Program-made: the position numbers and the translations under genes | Assembly: GCF_000527035.1 (NCBI RefSeq) | Contig: NZ_AZUK01000002.1 | Location: forward strand, 186,001-250,000 | Length of the DNA stretch: 64,000 bases | From: Tolumonas lignilytica | GTDB lineage: Bacteria > Pseudomonadota > Gammaproteobacteria > Enterobacterales > Aeromonadaceae | Direction: 5' to 3' | Shown: positions 18,698-28,510 of the stretch, one piece after another | Numbering within the stretch: the first letter of the stretch is position 1 | How the letters are laid out: each line of letters starts with the position of its first letter | The notes under the pieces: generated by a model | The model's input: the letters and a program-made list of their open reading frames with translations, nothing else | Databases searched by the model: none | Told to the model about the DNA's origin: nothing

Positions 18698-19798
18698 ATG
18701 CCGATAACACGCCGGAATAAGCTCTCAGTATTAGCAATCAGCCTGGCACTTGTCGCTGGCTGCTCTGCCTCTCACCATAAATCAGACCTATTGATGATTG
18801 AAAAACAAGGCAGCTTTGCCGTAGGTGGTTCAGTCGTACAGATGCCGGGAACATTCGATCCGATCAAGCAAGGTGCATACAACCCAGCAGGCCCGGACTC
18901 GACTGGCCAAACATTACATGGTGATCATCTGACGGCGTTTTATCAAATTCCGCCCAAAGCCAATCCATTCCCTTTGGTTTTCTGGCACGGTCACGGTGAA
19001 TCGCTGAGAACTTGGCAGACCACGCCTGATGGACGTGACGGTTTTCAGAATATCTTCCTGAAAGAAGGCTATGCGACCTATCTGGTCGATCAGCCCCGTC
19101 GCGGGCTATCTGGACGCAGTACGAAATCAGTGACTATCTCCGCGGCGCCTGATGAACAATTATGGTTTGGCACCTTCCGTTTAGGGGTATGGCCTAACTA
19201 CTATCCTAATGTGCAGTTCTCTAAAGACCCAGAAGCATTAAACCAGTTCTATCGTCAGATGACACCAAATACCGGCCCTTATGACGCAGCACTGAATATC
19301 GATGGCGTTTCAAAACTGTTTGATAAAATTGGTGATGGCATTTTGGTCACGCATTCCCAAAGTGGTGGCCCAGGCTGGAAAACAGCGATGAATGATAGTC
19401 ATGTGAAAGCCGTTGTCTCCTTCGAACCGGGTGGTGATTTTGTCTTCCCAGAAGGAGAAGGCCCAACCATGGTAACCATGAAAGGCCGCTCTTTCCCATT
19501 ACCGAAAGTGCCGATGAGTGAATTTATGAAACTCACCAAGATCCCGATTGTGATTTATTACGGCGATAATATTCCAAAAACAGAAACCGATAACCCTGCA
19601 CAGGAACAATGGCGCACTTTCCTGCATATTGCTGAACAATTCAGAGATGTTGTGAATGCCAATGGTGGCGATGTAACACTGGTGCATTTGCCGGATATCG
19701 GTGTTTATGGAAACACTCATTTCCCAATGTCCGACCTGAATAATCAAAAAATTGCTGAGTTAATGTCTGATTGGTTGAAGGCAAAACACTTAAATTAA
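18698..19798 (+). CDS. Lipoprotein alpha/beta hydrolase
   Basis: The 366-residue protein has a lipoprotein signal with lipobox LVAGC (Cys about 22), so it is probably anchored to a membrane. The hydrolase fold shows VFWHGHGESLRTW as the oxyanion region, VTHSQSGGPGW as the nucleophile elbow (GxSxG variant THSQS), and a terminal GNTHFPMSDLNN with the candidate catalytic His. It is preceded by AAGGAT and followed by a strong bidirectional terminator. The family is annotated only as esterase/lipase; the substrate is unknown. Confidence 0.8.
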   Translation: MPITRRNKLSVLAISLALVAGCSASHHKSDLLMIEKQGSFAVGGSVVQMPGTFDPIKQGAYNPAGPDSTGQTLHGDHLTAFYQIPPKANPFPLVFWHGHGESLRTWQTTPDGRDGFQNIFLKEGYATYLVDQPRRGLSGRSTKSVTISAAPDEQLWFGTFRLGVWPNYYPNVQFSKDPEALNQFYRQMTPNTGPYDAALNIDGVSKLFDKIGDGILVTHSQSGGPGWKTAMNDSHVKAVVSFEPGGDFVFPEGEGPTMVTMKGRSFPLPKVPMSEFMKLTKIPIVIYYGDNIPKTETDNPAQEQWRTFLHIAEQFRDVVNANGGDVTLVHLPDIGVYGNTHFPMSDLNNQKIAELMSDWLKAKHLN

Positions 19799-19815
19799 TT
19801 CAACATGCTTAAACA

Positions 19816-19843
19816 AAAACGGCTTACTAATGTAAGCCGTTTT
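19816..19843. terminator. Bidirectional terminator between convergent genes
   Basis: AAAACGGCTTAC at 19816-19827 and GTAAGCCGTTTT at 19832-19843 form a perfect 12-bp stem with a 4-base loop and A/T flanks on both sides. It separates the plus-strand hydrolase from the minus-strand aldo/keto reductase. Confidence 0.9.
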
Positions 19844-19864
19844 GCTATTCACAATCAGCGCCAA

Positions 19865-20742
<878 letters not shown>

Positions 20743-20964
20743 TCATACAAATGATAATGGAAATAAAGAGATAGGATTAGTCAGGCAATCAAGCAAGGGT
20801 TTGTGAATAAAACTAATGAATAGTGATGTCGACTGTTTCAATGATACTCGATTGATCAACACCAGTATTACAGCGCAAGCGATTAAACCTCTTTGCAATA
20901 CTACAGTTAATTCAAATCCAACTAATTTAGCTATTTCGCTAACACAAAAATGTCCAAATTCATG

Positions 20965-21828
20965 TTAGTTAGTCAGCCTGCGTATCATTTTGTCGCCGTT
21001 TTTTAAGAAGCTGAAATGGGCGGGCTTTCCGGAAAATAATACGTGTGTTCTGTTAGAGGAACAGGATGCGTGATCGGCAAACCGGAAGATAGATTCAACG
21101 GCATATTGTTCACTGCGGTACTGCTGATACGGCGCTAACATACTGGAAAACATACGGTGTGCATCCCAATCCTGAGCTGCCAGAAATTTTAATGGTTCTG
21201 CCAATAATGAAAAATTCAGGCATTCATGTGCACCGGTTTGATACGTCTCAATATTGGCTTCGCTTTGGCTGTAGACCTTACCGATATCGTGAAAAAGTCC
21301 GGCTAAAAGAGCAATCTGACATTCGATAGAGGAATGACGAAGATTAATGGCATTGCTATAAGCCAGTTCTGCAACCTCGACACTGTGCTGAAATAACCCA
21401 TGACGATAGGCATGATGGTCACGGTAACTGGCAGGCATGATTAAGTAAGCTTCAAAATGTTCTGGATGAGAATTCCAGAATTCAATAAACGGCATCAACT
21501 CTCGGGCCGTCACTTGCTCCAATAACCGCACAAAACGGCTAAATAAGGGCAGTCGTCCCTTATCCAGTAAGGCGATGGCTTTGGCGTAGAGCTCATAATT
21601 GATAACAGGCGCAATGAAACATAGATTCGTGGCGATAAAGTAACCTTGTTTATTCATCTCAAGCTTGATTTCAGCAAGCCCTTCTTCAGTTGGAAATGTA
21701 TTAGCAAGAGCACTTGTCATGAAGGCAGAGATCGGTTTGTCACCAAACAGCAAGTGGCTACTGCAGATAGGTAAATGGCCACTGCGTTCGATTTCTTTCA
21801 GTCAGTATAATAGCGTCATCATATTCAT
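20965..21828 (-). CDS. HD-domain (TraI_2-like) protein with an early in-frame stop
   Basis: The protein has an HD-type phosphohydrolase core: RDHHAYRHGLFQHSVEVAEL, LLAGLFHDIGKVYSQSEA (HD pair), WDAHRMF and FRFADHASC. Such proteins resemble the relaxase-associated TraI domain found beside integrases in mobile elements. The natural start appears to be ATG at 21828, 5 bases after the integrase stop. That frame meets TGA at 21802-21804 (codon 9) before LKEIERSGHLPICSSHLLFGD. Translation could restart at TTG 21753, giving 262 residues. I regard the gene as possibly disabled at the 5' end. Confidence 0.7.
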
Positions 21829-21832
21829 TACC

Positions 21833-23014
21833 TCAGTTACATGAGATCAGCGAATTAAAAGCACTGCCATCCTGGCGGGTCAGATTAGGCACATAACGGC
21901 TATATACCTCAAACAACATCTTGGTGGTGCTGTGCCCGAGTTGTTTTGCTATCCATTCTGGGTTTTCACCTGCCGCTAACCAAAGTGTTGCTGTGGTATG
22001 GCGTGTCTGGTAGGGGCGACGACGTTTCAGTCCAAGCATTGCAAGCGTAGGGTTCCATATTCTTTTGGTTACATTCCGGTGATCGAGCGGATTTCCTTCC
22101 TCATTACAAAAAACAAAGTCATTATAGCCAGTTTCATCATATTGATGAGACAGTGCTTGATAGACTGGTTCAGAAATCTGGATCACTCGGTAAGAGGCTT
22201 GTGTTTTGGGTGTCTCTTGGCGGCCGTTGACCAGAGTTTCTTCGACAATGATCTGTCGATTTGCAAGATCAACATACTTCCAGCGCAAACCATCAATCTC
22301 GGCTGTACGCATACCGGTGAAGAAGCGCACCGCATAGTAATTTCGAAAATCAGGTCTTACACCAGCCAAAAAAGTTCTGACTTCTGTCAGAGAAAAGGGT
22401 TCTATGTTGCTACGTCCAATTTTGAGTGGTTTGATATTATGGAAAGGGCTAATAATATCAAATCGTAAAGCAGCCTCAGAAAGTACACACCGCAACGGAG
22501 TCATAATGTGATTCACCCGATCATTAGTAATGGATCGCTGGCTAGCGGTTTTTCCTTTTGCTAACGACGTTCTGAGTTTCAGAATATCTGCACGGGTGAT
22601 CTGATCAAGTTGCATTGTTCCAAAAGTCGGAAGCAGATAGTTCTCAAAGATCGATTTAACATTGGCTAAATGACTTTGTTTCCAATGAACCTCATTTTCT
22701 GACATCCATTCATAACTGAATTTAGAGAAGGTTGGAACATTTGAGACAAAAGTCAGGTGTTCCTCCTGTTTTTCCTGTTTCTGTTTTGTTTGAGTATCAA
22801 TGAGCTCAAACTCAGTACAGCGCGCACTACCGGGAAAAAAATCACGATATATAAATTGTCCTAGATGAATAGCCTTGTCTATATCTGACATAACTTTCTC
22901 GAGCCGAGCGCGGTTCATCTTCGTGTCTTTTAATAATGTCTGTTCACGACAACGAACTCCCTGATAGCGGAAATCAAAGAACAGCTGCTGGTTTCTAGCT
23001 CTGATACTACCCAT
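21833..23014 (-). CDS. Tyrosine-type integrase (copy 1)
   Basis: The 393-residue integrase has an N-terminal arm-binding domain ([26 protein letters not shown]) of the DUF3596 type, then a SAM-like core-binding domain (about 95-190). The catalytic domain shows [15 protein letters not shown] (Arg), [11 protein letters not shown] (Arg of HxxR with Tyr at the first position, usual for this subgroup), KQLGHST, and the nucleophile Tyr in FEVYSRYVP. The start overlaps the excisionase stop by 8 bases. It differs from copy 2 at scattered residues and at the C-terminus. Confidence 0.93.
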   Translation of the reverse strand: MGSIRARNQQLFFDFRYQGVRCREQTLLKDTKMNRARLEKVMSDIDKAIHLGQFIYRDFFPGSARCTEFELIDTQTKQKQEKQEEHLTFVSNVPTFSKFSYEWMSENEVHWKQSHLANVKSIFENYLLPTFGTMQLDQITRADILKLRTSLAKGKTASQRSITNDRVNHIMTPLRCVLSEAALRFDIISPFHNIKPLKIGRSNIEPFSLTEVRTFLAGVRPDFRNYYAVRFFTGMRTAEIDGLRWKYVDLANRQIIVEETLVNGRQETPKTQASYRVIQISEPVYQALSHQYDETGYNDFVFCNEEGNPLDHRNVTKRIWNPTLAMLGLKRRRPYQTRHTTATLWLAAGENPEWIAKQLGHSTTKMLFEVYSRYVPNLTRQDGSAFNSLISCN

Positions 23015-23243
23015 GGCAGATCCCTCCTTTAGCCATAGGAATAGCCATCATTGGCCGAACAGTAACCTTAAACATCTCTTTTTCGACTTCTTCCCAGATG
23101 TAGAATATTTTCCTCCCGCCAAAGGGACGGATGTAATGTTGGCCTTGCAAAAAAATTGTGTCTTTTAGTGCATGGTTTATGTATGCCGAGCTGAAATTAA
23201 TGCGCTCAGCTAACTGTGATGAAGAAAGAAGAGTTCTGCTCAT
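23007..23243 (-). CDS. Excisionase-like small DNA-binding protein (copy 1)
   Basis: The 78-residue protein begins MSRTLLSSSQLAERINFS, an AlpA/Xis-type winged helix start, and contains QGQHYIRPFGGRKIFYIWEEVEKEMF. It overlaps the integrase start, a standard xis-int arrangement. I place the start at 23243 because the same ATG is used in copy 2; the open frame extends further upstream without support. It would steer the integrase towards excision and may repress its own promoter. Confidence 0.8.
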   Translation of the reverse strand: MSRTLLSSSQLAERINFSSAYINHALKDTIFLQGQHYIRPFGGRKIFYIWEEVEKEMFKVTVRPMMAIPMAKGGICHG

Positions 23244-23529
23244 AAGTCCCTCTTTGTTCTTTGTGGGAATAAAACTGGTGTAAAACAACAATAGATCAAC
23301 CAAATTGTTCTTTCAAGGAATATTTTATGTTTTTACATGTTTTTTGTTCTATTGGGAGTGAAAATGAGAATTAGCATGATGTTGATGGTGTCGCTGGATG
23401 TTGTTTGTTAATGAATATATACTTTTTGTGATGCATAGCCTTTCTCTGTTCTTTCACAGCACAGAATAGGTAATTTAGAATTGCTGTTTGAAGAAGTCTC
23501 GCTGCCGTAACCAAAGGATGTGGAGAACT
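23244..23529. promoter_or_regulatory. Divergent regulatory region between xis and the HTH gene (copy 1)
   Basis: TGTTCTTTCA occurs near 23306 (followed by AGGAAT) and again at 23447-23456. Both occurrences are conserved at the matching places in copy 2 (33073 and 33210), as is the stretch ATATACTTTTTGTGA just before the second one. Conservation between two otherwise drifting copies suggests operators for the adjacent HTH protein or the excisionase. Confidence 0.5.
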
Positions 23530-23778
23530 ATGATTCGGTTTCGTATAAAAGAATTGCTGGCTGAAAAAGAATTTAGGGAACAGCGGAAAATCACACTAGG
23601 TGAGGTATCAGAGAAAACGGGCGTAAATCGAACTTCATTATCAAAAATGCAAAGCCCTATAATGCGTCACTCAACAACAACGAATGCGATTGATTCATTG
23701 TGTAAATACTTTCGTTGCCAAGTTGGCGATTTGATGGTTTACGTTGATGATGAACAAGTAGAACCTAAAATTGATTAA
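23530..23778 (+). CDS. XRE-family HTH regulator (copy 1)
   Basis: The 82-residue protein is a Cro/C1-type HTH of the HTH_26 kind: MIRFRIKELLAEKEF, KITLGEVSEKTGVNRTSLSKMQ, then TTTNAIDSLCKYFRCQVGDLMVY. It diverges from xis-int and is the likely repressor of the module. The ATG at 23530 matches the start of copy 2. The two copies are nearly identical until the last ten residues. Confidence 0.85.
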   Translation: MIRFRIKELLAEKEFREQRKITLGEVSEKTGVNRTSLSKMQSPIMRHSTTTNAIDSLCKYFRCQVGDLMVYVDDEQVEPKID

Positions 23779-24084
23779 GGTATTCAGTTATCAAATTTAT
23801 TGGTCAGTTGCGTGATCTGTAGCGCCAATTATATAGATAGAGCGGGGATACCACCCTACGTCCATAGCCCTGAAGAAAATGAGCAGTTCAGTTGGTCAAT
23901 TCCTTTTCATTACTCAAAACGTCTCTGCGCTCATCTTGATTCTAAATGGAAAGGTGAATTTGATTTTAAATGTAGAAACATAGTTATGTTTATTTGTAAT
24001 TAACATAACTGGAATTCAGAATAAGCATTGATAATCATGGTGTTAAGATAGTTTTTAATAACTATCTATCATGAGTGATGTCAC
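23779..24084. other. Gap between the HTH gene and the aminotransferase
   Basis: An open frame of 67 codons covers much of this stretch, but it has no ribosome-binding site, no recognised motif and no counterpart after the HTH gene of copy 2. I see no other gene. The right boundary of integrase module 1 should lie here. Confidence 0.4.
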
Positions 24085-25266
24085 ATGCCTGCAACCAGTG
24101 ATCGTATCCGTGGATTTGGTGAATCCATCATCCGTCGTATGACGCGTATTGCGAATCAATACAATGCTATCAATTTGTCACAAGGTTTTCCTGATTTTGA
24201 TCCTCCGGCTGAAATTATCGAAGCAGGCCATCAAGCAATGGCAAATGGGCCTCACCAATATGCAGTAACCTGGGGATCGAGCGATTTCAGAAAAGCGTTA
24301 GTGGTGAAACAGCAGCGGTTTATGGGGTTGGAGCTAGACCCGGATAAAAACATCGTCGTCACCTGTGGTAGCACTGAAGCCATGATGGCTGCGCTGATGA
24401 CGGTGTGTAACCCAAAAGATAAAATCATTGTCTTCTCGCCGTTTTATGAAAATTACGGCGCTGACAGCATACTCTGTGATGCGGAACCTATCTTTGTGCC
24501 GTTGCTTCCGCCGACATTTGGGTTTGATTTAGTAACGCTAGAGGCGGCATTTGCGCAAAAGCCGAAAGCACTGATCTTGTGTAACCCATCCAACCCCTGC
24601 GGCAAAGTATTCAGCAGAGATGAGTTATTGCAGATTGCCCATCTCGCTGAAAAATATGACACCTTCGTTATTACTGACGAAGTGTATGAACATATTGTCT
24701 ATGCACCGCATGACCATACCTATTTTGCCGCTTTACCAGGCATGTTTGAGCGAACGATTTCCTGCTCGTCATTATCGAAAACCTATTCAATTACCGGTTG
24801 GCGCCTCGGGTATGTTATCGCACCACCTGAAATTATCGATGGCGTAAAAAAGGTACATGATTTCTTAACCGTCGGTGCTGCTGCACCATTACAAGCCGCT
24901 GCTGTAGCGGGCTTAACATTACCTGATGATTATTATAAAAACTTAGAAACAGAATATACGGATAAAAGAACGTTGTTCTTATCATGGCTAGATAAAGCAG
25001 AATTAAATTATTACCCGCCACAAGGAGCATATTACGTTTTAGTAGATATAAGTGAATTCATTCGTAACACTGATTATGACGACACTTATTTTTGTGAATG
25101 GTTAGCCAAAGTGGTTAAAGTAGCAGCAGTGCCTGGATCAAGCTTTTTCCGTGAACCGGTACATCATTATATTCGGTTCCATTTTGCCAAACGACCTGAC
25201 ACGTTAAATGCAGCCGGTGAAAATTTATTGGCATTACGTGAACTTTGGTTGCGAGATCATGACTAA
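24085..25266 (+). CDS. PLP-dependent class I/II aminotransferase
   Basis: The 393-residue enzyme has the fold-type I aminotransferase signature. NLSQGFPDFDPP opens the substrate site, and QYAVTWGSSDFRKAL follows. Cofactor contacts are in CGSTEAM, CNPSNPCGKV and DEVYEHIVY. The PLP Lys is in SSLSKTYSITGWRLGY (about 234), and a C-terminal Arg is in HYIRFHFAK. It resembles aspartate- and kynurenine-type aminotransferases. It heads a plus-strand cluster with an FAD-linked hydroxyacid dehydrogenase and a broken proC, so it probably served amino-acid catabolism. Confidence 0.88.
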   Translation: MPATSDRIRGFGESIIRRMTRIANQYNAINLSQGFPDFDPPAEIIEAGHQAMANGPHQYAVTWGSSDFRKALVVKQQRFMGLELDPDKNIVVTCGSTEAMMAALMTVCNPKDKIIVFSPFYENYGADSILCDAEPIFVPLLPPTFGFDLVTLEAAFAQKPKALILCNPSNPCGKVFSRDELLQIAHLAEKYDTFVITDEVYEHIVYAPHDHTYFAALPGMFERTISCSSLSKTYSITGWRLGYVIAPPEIIDGVKKVHDFLTVGAAAPLQAAAVAGLTLPDDYYKNLETEYTDKRTLFLSWLDKAELNYYPPQGAYYVLVDISEFIRNTDYDDTYFCEWLAKVVKVAAVPGSSFFREPVHHYIRFHFAKRPDTLNAAGENLLALRELWLRDHD

Positions 25267-25410
25267 TTAATGAACTATACGATTCTATTCCTGATTTAAG
25301 TATATATAAATCATACCTATAGTAATCGAAAAATATCATTTTCCAGTTTCATGATTTCATTATTTAATTTCTTCAGTGATTTTCATCAGAAATTTAGTTT
25401 CAGGGTATTT

Positions 25411-26889
25411 ATGTCTTTTACTGAAGAGTTATCCAGAATCGTTGGCGCAGAAAATGTTCTGCAAGAGGAACATAAATTATCCTATCTGGTTGATAAACAT
25501 CACCGCCTGATAGGAAATGCTATTTCGGTGGTAAAGCCAAAATCGACCGAAGAAGTCGCGGCAATAGTTCGGTTATGCAATAAACATAAAATTACAATTA
25601 CCCCACAAGGCGGGAATACCGGTTTTGTGGGAGCCGCAATTCCGGATGATTCTGAGAATAATATTGTTTTGTCATTGGAAAGAATGAATTCCATCCGCGC
25701 GATTGATCTGGAAAATGACACGATCACAGTGGATGCTGGTTGTTTGCTACATGAAGTGCATGAGCAAGCTTCTGAGCATCAGCGGTTGTTTCCTCTCAGC
25801 TTTGGTGCTGAGAAACACTGTAGCATCGGTGGAAATTTAGCGACCAATGCGGGTGGTTCAAAGGTCATCCGTTATGGCAGTGCTCGAGAATTGACACTGG
25901 GACTTGAGGTGGTCACGGCAGAAGGTGAGATCTGGAGTAATCTGAAAGGGCTGCGTAAAGATAACAGTGGTTATGATTTACGTGATTTATATATCGGCAG
26001 TGAAGGCACCTTAGGCGTCATTACTGCGGCGGTGCTGAAGCTTTATCCGGTTCCACAGGCTCAGAAATTGGCATTTTTGCTATTTGATACCATAAAAAAT
26101 GCGGTAACTTTTTTAGCTGATATAAAACCCAAACTAGGTGCCGGATTGACAGCGTATGAGTTGATTTCAGCCAATAATCTGGAGCTTGTACGCAAAAATC
26201 GATTAGTCGATGAGTTGCCATTTTCTGACCCTAAAAATGAAGCGAATTGGTATGTGTTACTGGAATTTTCTGATCATGAAAATGAACGGCATGCCGATGA
26301 TTTGATCAAGACTGTCATCGATGCGGGAATTAACGCTGGTATCGTTAAAAGTGCATTAGTGGCTAAAAATAAACAACAAACCAAGTTGTTTTGGCGGATT
26401 AGAAATATAGAAATATCGAAGGCTCATCAAATTTCAGAGCGTTATTTGGTGCGACACGATATTTCGCTACCGGTTTCTCAGATCACACAATTCCTGGCAA
26501 TAACAGAACAAAAATTACGTAAAGCTTATCCGCATACTGCATCGTTAATATATGGCCATTTGGCCGATGGTAATTTGCATTATGACGTTGCTTTGCGGTT
26601 TTCGACAACCGATGCTGAATTTAAAATTGAGCAAGCCAGGATCACGAAAATTGTCCATGACGGCGTTCGTTCTCTAGGTGGTTCCATTTGTGCAGAATAT
26701 GGTGTCGGACAAATAAAAGTGGATCAATTGTTGTTTTATAAAACACAAATTGAACTTGATCTCATGCGCCGATTAAAACGTGCTTTTGATCCGCAGGGTA
26801 TTTTTAATCCTGGAAAGATAATTCCAGTGAATAATTTATCAGATGATAAAAATCTTCAGATAGTGAAAGCTTTAGGCGCTACAAGCTAA
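25411..26889 (+). CDS. FAD-linked 2-hydroxyacid dehydrogenase (D-2-hydroxyglutarate/glycolate type)
   Basis: The protein (about 492 residues) has an N-terminal FAD-binding PCMH domain with VKPKSTEEVAAIVRLC, PQGGNTGFVGA and GGNLATNAGGSKVIRYG. The C-terminal FAD-oxidase domain has YGHLADGNLHYDVAL, GSICAEYGVGQIK and AFDPQGIFNPGKI. Such enzymes oxidise D-2-hydroxyacids to 2-oxoacids and pass electrons to the respiratory chain. I use ATG 25411 behind CAGGGTA; a start at 25351 would add 20 hydrophobic residues of doubtful value. Confidence 0.85.
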   Translation: MSFTEELSRIVGAENVLQEEHKLSYLVDKHHRLIGNAISVVKPKSTEEVAAIVRLCNKHKITITPQGGNTGFVGAAIPDDSENNIVLSLERMNSIRAIDLENDTITVDAGCLLHEVHEQASEHQRLFPLSFGAEKHCSIGGNLATNAGGSKVIRYGSARELTLGLEVVTAEGEIWSNLKGLRKDNSGYDLRDLYIGSEGTLGVITAAVLKLYPVPQAQKLAFLLFDTIKNAVTFLADIKPKLGAGLTAYELISANNLELVRKNRLVDELPFSDPKNEANWYVLLEFSDHENERHADDLIKTVIDAGINAGIVKSALVAKNKQQTKLFWRIRNIEISKAHQISERYLVRHDISLPVSQITQFLAITEQKLRKAYPHTASLIYGHLADGNLHYDVALRFSTTDAEFKIEQARITKIVHDGVRSLGGSICAEYGVGQIKVDQLLFYKTQIELDLMRRLKRAFDPQGIFNPGKIIPVNNLSDDKNLQIVKALGATS

Positions 26890-26931
26890 AAAATATCAAT
26901 CTAATTAAAAATTTCATAAGGGGATAAAATA

Positions 26932-27180
26932 ATGTCTCAGGATAAAATCCATTTCATTGGTGGCGGCCAGATGGCCGAGGCAATTATTAAAGCATTAATT
27001 AAAGGCAATTCGATTGCAGCTAATGCTATTAGTGTCAGTGATATAGACAGTGCGCGTTTACAATTACTGCATCGCCATTATGGTGTGCAAACGTCGGATA
27101 TTCTTGATGTCGATCTTTCGACCGCCAAGATAATCGTGCTGGCCGTCAGACCTCAGGATTCGAACCATCGACCCACACCA
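26932..27180 (+). pseudogene. proC: Pyrroline-5-carboxylate reductase, N-terminal fragment
   Basis: The first 76 residues are a clear ProC start: KIHFIGGGQMAEAIIKALI (Rossmann GxGxMA), a short linker, and IIVLAVRPQD. After the RPQD codons the frame enters a tRNA-like sequence and stops at 27199-27201. Normal ProC is about 270 residues, so about 70% is missing. The break coincides with the attachment-like sequence at 27156-27188, so the gene was cut by an integration. No 3' part of proC was seen in the window. Confidence 0.85.
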
Positions 27181-27188
27181 TGTCAAGA
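27156..27188 (-). other. tRNA-Val-like half site, second attachment sequence
   Basis: These 33 bases match 30 of 33 positions of the tRNA-half site at 4237-4269, in the same orientation, ending at the anticodon loop. Both copies share the A just after CAAG where the intact tRNA has G, so they share an element-specific end and not only tRNA sequence. It sits exactly at the break in proC and 0.3 kb before a trio-recombinase remnant, which mirrors the left end at 4237. Confidence 0.75.
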
Positions 27189-27285
27189 CAGCATTAATTA
27201 ACTATATGTTGATGTTATATCAAAAAAATCATTATTTATCAGTGGTGATGACTCATATCTTTGCGCTTAATCACACTAAAATAAT

Positions 27286-27528
27286 GTGAAATGGTCACAA
27301 AATAGACTAAATTCTAAAGTATCTAAAGCAGAGTTTGTTTTGCGGGGGATTGGCATGGGAAATGAGATTTATCGATTTGATGAAACACTCTTTGATAGCG
27401 TAGAGCTTGTGCGAGTAAGCATCACTGATCTGAAATCAGATGATATCATCGAAGAGCTTTTTGAGACTGCAAACCCTATCGCTGGGCTCAGGATGATCAA
27501 AAAAAACGTAAAGAGTCGCATTCACTGA
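27286..27528 (+). other. 80-codon open frame of doubtful status before the remnant
   Basis: The frame contains MGNEIYRFDETLFDSVELVRVSITDLKSDDIIEEL and then overlaps the recombinase remnant in another frame. Its coding-like composition around residues 24-68 suggests part of a gene, perhaps fused by deletion to the remnant. I do not recognise it. Confidence 0.3.
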
Positions 27529-28040
27529 TCGTTTTACGTCTGTTGCTTTCGCAGATACACGCTCTTCTGGACCAGAAAAAGATTTCTTGGGAAACGATCC
27601 GCCAAGCCTGTTACATTCTCAAATATGTGGTACCAGGTAAAGGGTTCATGATCCGTTCTCCCAATATCCAGCGAACATCTCGCTTTCTGGAATTACTGCA
27701 TCAGATCGGCTTAAAGGCAAGGCATCTGCAGCTCACTCTATTTCTGGATGATACCCAATCACCTGCAATTAAACAGCGCTGGCATACCATGCTAAAACAA
27801 TGCTCAATTGAAGGGCTTCATGCGAAAGAGGGGGATCCTCAGGAGAGGCAATATTTCAGTAGCAAATATCACTCTTTTGGCGTGTTACAGATTGCGCTGG
27901 TGAATACGCGGTTATCAGGAAAGCCCCGTCGGCAAAGAGTCTTTATCTCGGCATTTCAACTGCTGGCTATTTTGTCTATATTTTTCAATGAGGGTGATAA
28001 AGTCAAAAATGCAACTACAGAACTAAAGACCGTTATTTAA
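27465..28040 (+). pseudogene. C-terminal remnant of a second trio-type recombinase
   Basis: The open frame from about 27465, after an upstream TGA, encodes about 190 residues homologous to the last 180 of the 1054-residue trio protein. Shared positions include KESHS/AESHSF, VVPGKGFMIRSP/VVPGKGFLIRSP, LELLHQIGLKARHLQLTLFLD/FELLQQLGLNAKRLRLTLYLD, LQIALVN and the RRQRVF...FQLLAIL end. The catalytic domain is absent, so it cannot act as a recombinase. The protein is clearly diverged from the intact copy, so it comes from a different element and not a recent duplication. Confidence 0.8.
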
Positions 28041-28267
28041 TCTGAACATCAATCGTGTTTTGTCAGATAATATTGCATTGTAAGCACTTGAGATGTAAAA
28101 GTGCTTGAAACCAAGCTATATGTGTCTGATGTAGCAATATGGCGTAATGATGGCGCAGTATCACAACCGTGCGAATTTTACGATTACAGTGAGATGGCTG
28201 GGTAATCAAAACACGGTGAAAACCATAAGTCATTAATAATGCACCGCTATGAAAATGGAACAACAGG

Positions 28268-28510
28268 ATGCCAGTAATACTACGCTTTAACGGATACCGA
28301 TTTTTCTTTTACTCGAATGAAGGAAATCCATTAGAGCCAATGCATATCCACGTAAGGAATGCAGAGGCTGAGGCTAAATTCTGGCTTCAGCCAGAAATTC
28401 AGTTAGCTAGAAATGATGGATTTAGTGCTCGGGATCTGAAAGAATTATTTGATGTAGTAGAGCAAAATCAGGTGCTGTTTATGGAGGCATGGAATGAATA
28501 TTTCGGCTAA
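28268..28510 (+). CDS. DUF4160 protein
   Basis: The 80-residue protein matches the DUF4160 pattern: MPVILRFNGYRFFFYSNEGNPLEPMHIHVRNAEAEAKFWL, with the HIHV motif. It overlaps the next gene by 17 bases. DUF4160 and DUF2442 genes commonly occur as a pair and have been proposed as a toxin-antitoxin-like unit. The role is not established here. Confidence 0.8.
   Translation: MPVILRFNGYRFFFYSNEGNPLEPMHIHVRNAEAEAKFWLQPEIQLARNDGFSARDLKELFDVVEQNQVLFMEAWNEYFG

Larger units (their letters stand above)
20962..23778 (-). mobile_element. Integrase module copy 1 (HTH / xis-int-HD)
   Basis: The module has an HTH gene on the plus strand and, divergent from it on the minus strand, an excisionase, a tyrosine integrase and an HD-domain protein. 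The same arrangement recurs at 30329-33557 with clearly diverged but alignable DNA, including the noncoding region between the divergent genes. The shared block begins on the left at 20962. No attachment site was identified. Confidence 0.75.

Noticed and set aside
23800-24003. 67-codon frame after the HTH gene of module 1
   Set aside because: No ribosome-binding site, no motif and no equivalent at module 2.
27150-27190. A functional second tRNA gene at the proC break
   Set aside because: Only the T arm, variable loop and part of the anticodon arm are matched; there is no 5' half, and the acceptor end does not match.
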